A DNA stretch of 64,000 bases from Ureibacillus thermophilus (GTDB lineage Bacteria; Bacillota; Bacilli; Bacillales_A; Planococcaceae). Positions 54,642 through 62,367 of the stretch are shown here, in pieces. The DNA lies in the NCBI RefSeq assembly GCF_004331915.1, contig NZ_CP036528.1:1068567-1132566 (forward strand), written 5' to 3'. The stretch's first letter is position 1. Every line of letters begins with the position of its first letter. The translations under genes and the position numbers were made by a program. The notes beneath the pieces are model-generated. The model made no database searches. It was not told the origin of the DNA and saw only the letters and a program-made list of their open reading frames with translations.

Positions 54642-55882
54642 ATGAGTTTTTAGAACGGATGGATAAAGAATTAAAAAATTATATGGATTCTCTTATATCC
54701 ATCTTGTATGAAACAAATCTAACAGCTACTGAAATAGCTAAACGTTCTGGACTTTCTACATCTCAGATTAGTCGTATATTAAGTGGTAAATGTCTCCCTA
54801 GATTTTCTTCTTTATGCAAAATATTTTCATCCCTAAATATTGATATTCGATTGTTTTTCAAGAATCCAAATTGGAGTTATTCTGAATTACTCAACGATAA
54901 GATTTCACTTATGACAGATGATGAAATTAAAAAACTGAGATGTTTGTTGTCACAAAATATTCGTTTAATTCAGTATAACAAAAAACGATTGAACCCTCAT
55001 TTTACCCAAAGTCATTTATCTAAATTGATAGGGGGAGATGGTAGCACTAAATCACTTGAAAGAATTTTAAGAGGGAAGCATGATTTAAGCTTCGAGAAGT
55101 TGATTGCTATTTCCATAGCATTGAATGTAAATCCAGCGAAATTATTAACTGACACAAGGAGTGATTATAATATGATGGATATTAAAACATTCATCAAAAA
55201 ATTGGAAGAAATCAAAGCAAAAGGTTACATTCGTACCTTGAGACGTGGAGATACAGGAGTAGGTCATACGTTAGAACAGGAACTTGGTTTGACTGAAAAC
55301 AACATCTCTTTACCAGATTTAGGTGTAGCGGAACTTAAAGCGGCTAGACGCAACACTTCTTCAATGCTTACACTTTTCACTAAAGAACCTCTTTCTGATA
55401 AAGGTCGTAAACGTGACCGCTATTTATTAGAAACTTTTGCTTATGATAGCGATAAAGAAGACCGTATCAAAGAATTGTACACTACAATAAGCGCTTTGGA
55501 TTATAATGCACAAGGTTTTAAATTAGAGGTTACAAATAAAGAAATTCGTCTCATTCATAAAGATATACCATTAGATGTTTACTGGACAGCAGAATTATTA
55601 CAAAAAACATTCGAAGATAAACTTCCGGCATTAGTTTATGTTTATGCCGACCATATAGGAGAAGATGCAGACGAACATTTCCATTACACGGAAGCACGTT
55701 TACTGAAAGGATTTGATTTTAAAGGTTTTATGAAAGCTGTACAAGATGGTTATATTAAAGTCGATTTGCGTATGCACATGAAGAATAACGGCCGACCTCG
55801 AAACCATGGTACAGCTTTCAGAATCTTACGGAGTCATCTCCCGATTTGTTTTAAAGAACAGCAAATTTTAGTAAAACCATAG
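54642..55882 (+). CDS. HTH-HTH-MvaI/BcnI restriction endonuclease fusion
   Basis: The open frame from ATG 54659 encodes 407 residues. Residues about 20-66 (TATEIAKRSGLSTSQISRILSGKCLPRF) and about 113-165 (FTQSHLSKLIGGDGSTKSLERILRGKHDLSFEKLIAISIALNV) are two XRE-type HTH domains. Residues 173-407 are an MvaI/BcnI-type endonuclease (KKLEEIKAKGY..TGVGHTLEQELGLTENNISLPDLGVAELKAARRNTSSMLTLFTKEP) with the PD-ExK triad D220, E225, K227. MvaI cuts CC/WGG and BcnI CC/SGG. Two oddities: the good ribosome site AAAGGAG serves ATG 54642, which meets a stop after three codons, and one more T in the T5 run at 54647-54651 would join it in frame as MSFLERMDKEL. An internal AAGGAG (55156) precedes ATG 55172/55175, which could give a stand-alone nuclease. 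Confidence 0.85.
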
Positions 55883-55895
55883 TCCAAACCATAGT

Positions 55896-55935
55896 CGTAA
55901 CTTCCGCGAGTCGCTTTGCGATTGCGGAAGTTACG
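55896..55935. terminator. bidirectional hairpin between nuclease and methyltransferase genes
   Basis: A perfect 12-bp stem CGTAACTTCCGC / GCGGAAGTTACG with a 16-base loop, in the short gap between the two convergent genes. Confidence 0.7.
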
Positions 55936-55940
55936 TGTGT

Positions 55941-57311
55941 TTATCCTTCTTTTCTTAGAATAAAAATCACTTCACCGTTCATTGTAGTAACTTTCTCACC
56001 GACCTTATTCGTCGGCGAATTCTCTTTAGGCATTTTTTTGTTTGGTATATTTCTTTCGAAGGTTAAGACGTGTCTCACTCCGTATTTTTGGAATAACTCA
56101 ATTATTATTTGATGAGTTGGTATCTTTACTTTTTTTACTGTTCGATTACCAACTACCCAGCATTGATATGAGTTAGGTTTCATAACTCTTGCTATTTCTT
56201 TAAGTGCCTTATCCAAATCAATATAGAATTGCAGAACTTCTTTAGCACGTTTTTCATCTTCTATAGCAATTGATTCTATAGTTCTTTCTAACGTTTCAGA
56301 AGCTAAGCTATTTTTTAATTCTTTATCAACTTTTCCACCAAGAAGTAATGCATCAATTTTATTTATGTCTTTGACTAAAGATTCATCTTCCCCGATTTCA
56401 TTAAAATCTAACCACTGTAAAGATAACCTTGAAAATTGCCCATAGGCAACCGTAGTCCTACTATCACCGTAAGGAGGAGATGTTATAAGTAAATCGAAAC
56501 TGTTATCATCAATTCCTTCGAGATTCATGGCGTTTAAATCGAATATTTTTACCGCTGGTTGGTTTGTAGGGTTTTGTTCATTATATAATTCATAAAATTG
56601 CTGGTTCAATTCAATATTACGATTTAAAAACTTAATGAATACATCGAATACATTAGGATTCCAATCCGCTAATTTTTCTTCATCCATGCGATATAATTTA
56701 AATTCCGAATTTCTAGTGTTAGAAACATATCTCACAACTTCACTAAATACAGCCCAAAAGAATAACTTGATATCGTCATGTTGTATTTTTTTGATGTTAT
56801 TTTTGATAATCTGTAGATAATCAATAACATATGGCTTAAACCAATAATCAATATTTTTAAATTCAGGTTTCTCTAAAACAAGGTCACCATTTTTATAGCT
56901 TAACTCATCATTACTTAAAGAAAAAATAAATTGTTCAGCAACTTCCGATAAATAAGTAGGGTTTAATGGAGTAGTCTTAACTTTCCCCAATAATCTAGCC
57001 AAAGGATTTAAATCCGTACCAAAAGAATCTAGACCATGTAAAACCCCTTCAACCAAAGTGGTTCCGGAACCCATAAAAGGGTCGAAAACAGATTTTATAT
57101 TCGGTTGATTACTCAATATCATACGCATTAAATTTCTTGCTACTTGAGAAATCATCATGGCCGGATATGAATGATACCCGTGTGAAAATTCCTTGGTATT
57201 TTCATTTCGAAAATCCCAAAAATCCTCATCTTGTTCTAAAATATTTAAAAAGATTTGACGAATAGCTTCATCACGATTTTCTAACATGTTTCCTGTATTC
57301 ATTACTTTCAT
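55941..57311 (-). CDS. DNA methyltransferase of the restriction-modification pair (N4-cytosine type)
   Basis: An S-adenosylmethionine-dependent DNA methyltransferase, about 456 residues. From the upstream ATG at 57326, motif I (FDPFMGSGTT) lies at 81-90 and the catalytic motif IV ITSPPYGDS at 281-289; SPPY is typical of N4-cytosine and some N6-adenine enzymes. Order I before IV, and pairing with an MvaI/BcnI-type nuclease, make N4-cytosine methylation of a CCNGG-type site likely. The ATG at 57309-57311 has GGAG nine bases upstream and is preferred to 57326. The gene faces the nuclease gene and follows the XRE regulator on the same strand. Confidence 0.87.
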   Translation of the reverse strand: MKVMNTGNMLENRDEAIRQIFLNILEQDEDFWDFRNENTKEFSHGYHSYPAMMISQVARNLMRMILSNQPNIKSVFDPFMGSGTTLVEGVLHGLDSFGTDLNPLARLLGKVKTTPLNPTYLSEVAEQFIFSLSNDELSYKNGDLVLEKPEFKNIDYWFKPYVIDYLQIIKNNIKKIQHDDIKLFFWAVFSEVVRYVSNTRNSEFKLYRMDEEKLADWNPNVFDVFIKFLNRNIELNQQFYELYNEQNPTNQPAVKIFDLNAMNLEGIDDNSFDLLITSPPYGDSRTTVAYGQFSRLSLQWLDFNEIGEDESLVKDINKIDALLLGGKVDKELKNSLASETLERTIESIAIEDEKRAKEVLQFYIDLDKALKEIARVMKPNSYQCWVVGNRTVKKVKIPTHQIIIELFQKYGVRHVLTFERNIPNKKMPKENSPTNKVGEKVTTMNGEVIFILRKEG

Positions 57312-57369
57312 AGCTTCACTCTCCATAAAAAGAAAAACTCTCTAGTTTAGAGTACCATAGTAAAGAAAA

Positions 57370-57406
57370 AAAGTAAAGTTTATTTTAATAAATTTAACTT
57401 TACTTT
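57370..57406. promoter_or_regulatory. perfect inverted repeat before the methyltransferase gene
   Basis: AAAGTAAAGTT and AACTTTACTTT, 11-bp arms with a 15-base gap, between the XRE regulator stop and the methyltransferase start. It could be an operator for the regulator or a terminator/attenuator of the regulator transcript (a T-run follows on the minus strand). Both readings are possible. Confidence 0.55.
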
Positions 57407-57410
57407 AATT

Positions 57411-57602
57411 TTATTCGTATATCCATATTTCTTCTATCTTTCTACCTACTGCTTTACTGATTCGGAAAGCTAAGTCTAACCTTGGTATAGATTGATTTTT
57501 AGCAATACTACTAATTGTAGGGGTTGAAACATTAACTTTTTCGGCTAGTTGCTTCTGAGTCATTCCGATTTCGTCTAATATTAGTTTTAACTGACACTTC
57601 AT
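57411..57602 (-). CDS. small XRE-family regulator of the R-M locus
   Basis: A 63-residue single-domain HTH protein (IGMTQKQLAEKVNVSTPTISSIAKNQSIPRLDLAFRISKAVGRKIEEIW), with AGGTGG before its ATG. It resembles controller-type regulators that time expression in restriction-modification systems, and it lies 100 bases upstream of the methyltransferase gene on the same strand. No controller-box consensus is evident, so the control role is inferred. Confidence 0.82.
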   Translation of the reverse strand: MKCQLKLILDEIGMTQKQLAEKVNVSTPTISSIAKNQSIPRLDLAFRISKAVGRKIEEIWIYE

Positions 57603-57935
57603 TTTAAACCACCTATAAACGGTAATTCATATATATGGGATATTTTTTATACACACTATCACTCTAACAGAAATTAGTGTACATAACTACATATTACTAC
57701 TATCCAACACTATATTGCCATACGAATTATGATATCACAGAATGAAACAAATAAGATGCACCGCATCCCACCTCACAATCCATATCGCGCATGCCGCTAC
57801 AAACACCGATAAGCAGACAATACACAAAACTTCAACGATTTAATATCCAAGTTGCGTACACGTTCCCCAACGAAAATGCTGTTCTTTTACCGCAAACTTC
57901 GACGTTGTTGCTCCTAGATGGAAACTAGCCGACCC
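57603..57935. other. gap between the XRE regulator and the integrase fragment
   Basis: No supported gene. The sequence changes near 57740 from AT-rich to a more balanced composition, which may mark the junction between the restriction-modification segment and older mobile-element debris. Confidence 0.4.
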
Positions 57936-58330
57936 GGTCCTGAGTTAAAGTTGATTCGCGTTGTGAGCAAATAATGAAAGTACGGATCGTACCTATATCG
58001 AAGATTTTATTAGCCGAACTAGAGGGGTGGCTGAAGTTTCGAGTAGGAATGAAAAAAAGAAACTTTATGTTGCAGCATCTCCATATGTCTTTTAAATTCT
58101 TACTAAGGGGCATTCAGCGAATGATCGAAAGCTACAGCCTGCCGAATAGAAAATTAACTCCACATATGTTCCGCCATACGTTTTGCAAGTGGATGCTAAA
58201 GGCGACGAACAACGATATCGAGAAAGTGCGGAGGCTTGCTGGTCACAGCAATATTGCCACGACGTCTCGATATTTAAAAGACAGCTATAGTGATTTGGCG
58301 GATGCTGTAGAGGCGTTGCCGAAGTTTTAA
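57936..58330 (+). pseudogene. tyrosine recombinase (phage-type integrase) C-terminal fragment
   Basis: The stretch from 57974 encodes 118 residues with the catalytic C-terminal half of a tyrosine recombinase: VRIVPISKILLAEL, HMFRHTFCKWML (H-x2-R box), LAGHSNIATTSRYL (second His and the nucleophile Tyr). The first catalytic Arg and the whole N-terminal domain are absent, and upstream codons are out of frame. It is inactive, but shows that an integrating element once lay here. Confidence 0.8.
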
Positions 58331-58368
58331 TCTGAATCATTTCATTCCATAAGGGAGGAAACCGATCG

Positions 58369-58500
58369 ATGATGGAGTCATTGCAAATCATTGACAGGTA
58401 TTTTGGAGACAATGCGTTTTACATGCGTAGTATTGTCGGATCTCCATTGGCTAGCCGTTTCAAAGCCGCCGGATTGCGTTCCTTGGTACGATTTAGTTGA
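58369..58500 (+). CDS. short ORF with a good ribosome site
   Basis: A 43-residue frame (MMESLQIIDRYFGDNAFYMR..) with GGGAGGA eight bases before its double ATG. Not recognised. It may be the truncated start of a larger gene, perhaps of the mobile element that carried the integrase; no stop-free continuation exists in other frames by eye. Confidence 0.3.
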   Translation: MMESLQIIDRYFGDNAFYMRSIVGSPLASRFKAAGLRSLVRFS

Positions 58501-58646
58501 TTGAAAATGAATCTTTTTTGTTCACTATGGGTTCAAATAACATGATCCATGTCCTCGTGGAGTTGAATCGGCGACTGAAGCAGAAACTGTTTATGATTAC
58601 GGGTAATTTGGCTAGTTGAGCGTTAAGACTCAACTAGCACCACGGG
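58501..58646. other. spacer with hairpin before the IS fragment
   Basis: It contains a perfect hairpin GCTAGTTGAG / CTCAACTAGC (about 58611-58638) just before the point where IS sequence resumes. It may be the deletion junction or a relic terminator. Confidence 0.4.
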
Positions 58647-59037
58647 TTAACGTGAATAAGGATCTTCGCCGGTACTCTAATCCACACCGCGATTCCAAAC
58701 GTTGGAAAGAACTTTACAATGAGCGAACCAGTGTAGAACGGTGCAATTCAAGAATGAAAAGTTATCTTACAGCGAACTCCCTGCATGTGTGGGGAATCGA
58801 TAAAGTAAAAACTCATATTTACTTGAACGCCATCGTATTACTGGTTTCAGCTCTCGCAATGGCAAAAGAGAGTAAAAAGCAACAAACCGCTTAAAAAATT
58901 TTTAAAGCGAAAAATTCTGCAAGTACGCCCAAAAAGGACAAACAGAATATTTGTAAACCAAAGATACAAAATACCCCAATTTATTTGGGTTTCTTTTAAA
59001 ACTCTTTTTAATAAAAATCTAATTTTGCAAAATGCTC
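58647..59037 (+). pseudogene. transposase C-terminal fragment plus IS right end
   Basis: From 58647 on, the sequence is base-for-base the same as 838-1085 (offset 57809), then nearly the same through the IS end. It encodes the last 80 or so transposase residues (VNKDLRRYSNPHRDSKRW..) and stops at 58894. The high identity to the left-edge copy shows a recent common source. The 5' two thirds are deleted. Confidence 0.93.
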
Positions 59038-59163
59038 ATACTATAAAAGTAAAATTATAGGCCTTCACCAAAATTGCGTAAGAGCCACTTTTATTTTGCC
59101 ATACACAACTGCCGTCATTTGGGGTTATTTCCGATTTAATTCTGATTTTTACGCCTTTACAAT
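59038..59163. other. right edge of the accessory island
   Basis: It contains GGCCTTCACCAAAATTG (about 59059), similar to the GGCTCTTCACCACAAAATG at 54059, possibly ends of the same ISL3-like family. No gene. Confidence 0.35.
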
Positions 59164-59187
59164 TTGTAATCAACTAAGTAAGATAAC

Positions 59188-59196
59188 TGTTATAAT
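59188..59196 (+). promoter_or_regulatory. extended -10 promoter of the kimA leader
   Basis: TGTTATAAT is an extended -10 element; no good -35 hexamer is present at 17 bases. The riboswitch begins shortly after. Confidence 0.5.
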
Positions 59197-59204
59197 TGAA
59201 TTCA

Positions 59205-59387
59205 TTGTTCGAATCGCTGAATCCTTGTAAGGAGCGGGGGAACCACTTTTGTAACGTTTTGTTACTTGGGGTGAATCCTTGAAAAAGGAGGGGCTACTCT
59301 CATAGTCCTAATCCGACAGCTAACCTCGTAAGCGTTCTGGGAGGAGTGTATTTTTTTGACCACTGAGCACATCCTCAGTGGTTTTTT
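59205..59387 (+). ncRNA. ydaO/yuaA-type cyclic di-AMP riboswitch with terminator
   Basis: The leader shows the conserved elements of this class: CGCTGAATCC, GGAGCGGGGGAACCA, TGGGGTGAATCC, AGGAGGGGC, CCGACAGCTAACCTCGTAAGC. It is followed by an intrinsic terminator, CCACTGAG / CTCAGTGG plus six T (59360-59387). Bound c-di-AMP is expected to favour termination and so shut off potassium uptake. The gene that follows is the classic target, KimA. Confidence 0.9.
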
Positions 59388-59518
59388 ATGTATATCTAAC
59401 TATGTATATAAAAGTACATAAAGACAGTGATGCTAAGAGGGTGGGAAAATGTAACCAGATACGTAAAGTGATGTTATCAAATTGATTTTAATAATACGTT
59501 CAAGAAGGAGTATTGAAA

Positions 59519-61354
59519 ATGGCATATTTGAAACGGCTGTTAATCGGTTCACCAATGGAAACGAAACGGTTGAAACATGAAAAATTGCCAAAGTGGAAAG
59601 CGTTGGCGGTATTCTCTTCAGATGCCTTATCTTCCGTAGCTTATGCAACAGAAGAAATATTATTAGTACTAATGTTATTAGGAACCAGTGTCTTTTTTTA
59701 TTCCTTGCCAATTGCTTTGGCGATTGTAGGACTGTTAGTCATTGTGACCTTATCATACAGACAAATCATTTATGCTTTTCCATCAGGCGGTGGAGCTTAT
59801 GTAGTTGCTAGAGACCACTTAAGTACAAGAACAAGTTTAGTGGCAGGCGCAGCATTAATGATTGATTATGTTCTTACCGTTGCCGTTAGTATTAGCTCTG
59901 CGGTTGCAGCGCTTACTTCTGCCTTTCCAACCTTGCTTACTTGGAAAGTTGAAATAGCAATTGCTCTCGTATTAGTGCTTATGATTTTGAATTTACGTGG
60001 AATTACTGAATCAGCAACCGTATTTGCCTATCCAACCTATTTATTCATCATTTCCGTTCTTTTTCTTATTATTGTTGGTGGGTGGAAACTATTCAACGAA
60101 GGATGGCATGGGTTTAATTATGTCAATCATGCTTCCGCTGAGCATTTCTTCACAACGGGATACGGCGTGTTTATTTTATTGAGAGCTTTTTCGTCTGGAT
60201 GTTCGGCAATGACTGGCGTAGAGGCCATTAGCAATGGAGTACCTTCGTTTAAACCTGACAGTTCCAAAAACGCTGTTATAACAATGGGATGGATGTCGTT
60301 ATTGTTAGGAACGATGTTTTTAGGTATTACGATTTTAGCTGCAGGGTTCGGAGTAACTCCTTTAGAACATAAGACCGTTATTTCGCAAATTGGAAATCAC
60401 GTTTTTGGCAATAGCGTGTTATTTTATATTTTCCAGATGATCACCATGTTAATTTTAGTATTGGCTGCGAATACAAGTTTTGCCGGGTTTCCACAGCTTG
60501 TTTCTATTATTGCTACTGACGGATACTTACCGAGAAGTCTAGCAGCACGTGGAGATCGTTTAGTGTTTTCAAATGGAATTATTCTTCTCAGCTTTTTAGC
60601 GATTGTTTTAATTATTGTGTTCCACGGTGAAACCCATTCGCTGATTCCGTTGTACGCAGTCGGCGTATTTCTTTCCTTTACCATCGGGCAATACGGAATG
60701 ATTAAAAAAATATGGAAAGAAAAAACGAAACGTAATGTGGCCATATTATCAATCATTATAACTGGAACAACCGTTACAGGATTAGTAACGATTATTACTG
60801 TTATCGCGAAATTTACGCAAGGTGCATGGTTAGTCATCGTGGCTATTCCATTAATGGTTGTCTTGTTTTATAAAATTCATGCCCATTATGAAAAATTAGC
60901 TCAACAATTAAAATTGGATGAAAGTGATCGGACTATTAAGAAGGAACTCGTGGCTCCGAAAGTCATCATACCGATTTCAGGAGTTAGTAAAATAGTTGCC
61001 CAATCTGTTCAATATGCAAAAAGTATTTCAGATGATATCACAGCTATTACGATTGTTTTCACTGAAGAAGAGGAACATAAAATACGGGAAAAATGGCTAA
61101 AGTGGTATCCGGAAATCGAACTAAAAGTTATTTATTCGCCTTATCGGACCATTCTTTCTCCATTATTGGACTATATTAATGAAGTAGAAAAAGAAACAAA
61201 GGGAGCACCTGTTACGATACTAATGCCGCAATTTATCGTCAAAAAATGGTGGCATGCTTTACTTCATAACCAAACAGCAACCATTTTAAGATTCTTTTTA
61301 ATTCTAAAAAAAGATATTGTCATCACGACACTTCCGTATCACTTAAAAGAATAA
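59519..61354 (+). CDS. kimA: potassium importer KimA (YdaO), APC/KUP-like permease
   Basis: A high-affinity potassium-proton symporter, 611 residues. About twelve membrane segments cover residues 30-460 (LSSVAYATEEIL, FPSGGGAYVVARDHL, GCSAMTGVEAISNGVPSFK). They are followed by a cytoplasmic domain (about 460-611) that in KimA binds c-di-AMP. The ATG at 59519 follows AAGGAG by eight bases; the TTG at 59513 is too close to the site. The c-di-AMP riboswitch upstream gives a second level of control. Confidence 0.92.
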   Translation: MAYLKRLLIGSPMETKRLKHEKLPKWKALAVFSSDALSSVAYATEEILLVLMLLGTSVFFYSLPIALAIVGLLVIVTLSYRQIIYAFPSGGGAYVVARDHLSTRTSLVAGAALMIDYVLTVAVSISSAVAALTSAFPTLLTWKVEIAIALVLVLMILNLRGITESATVFAYPTYLFIISVLFLIIVGGWKLFNEGWHGFNYVNHASAEHFFTTGYGVFILLRAFSSGCSAMTGVEAISNGVPSFKPDSSKNAVITMGWMSLLLGTMFLGITILAAGFGVTPLEHKTVISQIGNHVFGNSVLFYIFQMITMLILVLAANTSFAGFPQLVSIIATDGYLPRSLAARGDRLVFSNGIILLSFLAIVLIIVFHGETHSLIPLYAVGVFLSFTIGQYGMIKKIWKEKTKRNVAILSIIITGTTVTGLVTIITVIAKFTQGAWLVIVAIPLMVVLFYKIHAHYEKLAQQLKLDESDRTIKKELVAPKVIIPISGVSKIVAQSVQYAKSISDDITAITIVFTEEEEHKIREKWLKWYPEIELKVIYSPYRTILSPLLDYINEVEKETKGAPVTILMPQFIVKKWWHALLHNQTATILRFFLILKKDIVITTLPYHLKE

Positions 61355-61717
61355 CAAAACAGCTAATAGTGAATTTAACATGATCCTAAGAGAAATTCTT
61401 CCACTTTCGCCTTTAGCGCCTGTCATCAATCGAATGTTATCTAAACCGAAAATTCGTTAGGTGACAGGCACCCGTACTAAAATATAAAAGGACACTGAGG
61501 CGGAACATCCGGTTTCGGACATACTGTTAACCCTTCCAATTCGGAGCGAGGTTTACACTCTTTCCCTTCGATTTCAAGCTTCACTTTACTTACGGTTTGC
61601 ACATTTTGGCATAGATCAACCAAAATTACAATGTCAATACATTTGAATCAATTTCATAAATCATAGTTTTTCTGAAGTATAGAGTACCCCTATACTAAAA
61701 ACTTTGTTTTTTTTAAA
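61355..61717. other. intergenic stretch with a GGTGACAGGCACC motif and a tiny reading frame
   Basis: GGTGACAGGCACC is at 61460-61472 and a near-complement GCGCCTGTCATC at about 61416-61427, so the two can fold into a hairpin. The same motif is at 53574. On the minus strand 61477-61647 is open for 56 codons with five cysteines (IEGKECKPRSELEGLTVCPKP) but has no ribosome site; it may be a gene relic. Confidence 0.4.
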
Positions 61718-62310
61718 TTATGCAACTTGGTTTTGTTGCTGTAATAAAGCATTGATTCGATCAACTGCTAGTTTGCAGGTATTATAAATGAACGTCACCA
61801 GATTGAAATGCATTTTTGCTTTCTTTCCTGTACGATGACGGACATTGTTTAATTGAAAGTATTCCTTTAAATAAGCGTTAACGCGTTCGACTGCTGTACG
61901 TTCTTGATAAAGCTGTTTCCATCGTTCTGTCCCACGTGCTGGATAGGTAAATTTACGGATATCTATATCACATTTGATTTTGAAAACTTTTTGGCAAAGG
62001 GTGTCTTCTCGTAATGGGCAAGTTGCACATTCCTTTGGACGTGTGAATTTTAATGTATTGTACTTAGCGTCAAAGCTGTCATATTGGTAACGATGTTCAC
62101 GCACACAGGTTGGACGAAAATGTTCATCGAATCCTATATATTCTCCTTCTCGGCGAACGTTGTAAGGAATCACGACTCGCATGGACTGTGATACGGCTTG
62201 ACGGTAAATAGGTTCAACATCATAACCAGCATCAAATATAGCGATTGTAAATTGACCGTTTCCGAAGTGATGCGCAAAATCTAAAATAATCCGCAAAAAA
62301 ATTGCACATT
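61718..62310 (-). pseudogene. C-terminal part of a second DDE transposase
   Basis: About 192 residues survive: FDAGYDVEPIYRQA, a four-Cys block (CATCPL..LCQ), and RWKQLYQERTAVERVNAYLKEYFQLNNVRHR, the Y-x2-R-x3-E box. It is related to, but clearly different from, the transposase at the left edge. The 5' half is gone; the frame ends near 62310, about 60 bases from the start of repeat array 4. Confidence 0.87.
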
Positions 62311-62367
62311 ATTTCAGAAAACGAACCAAAATAATTTGAAAAAGTCAGCCTGAAATAATGTGAAAAT

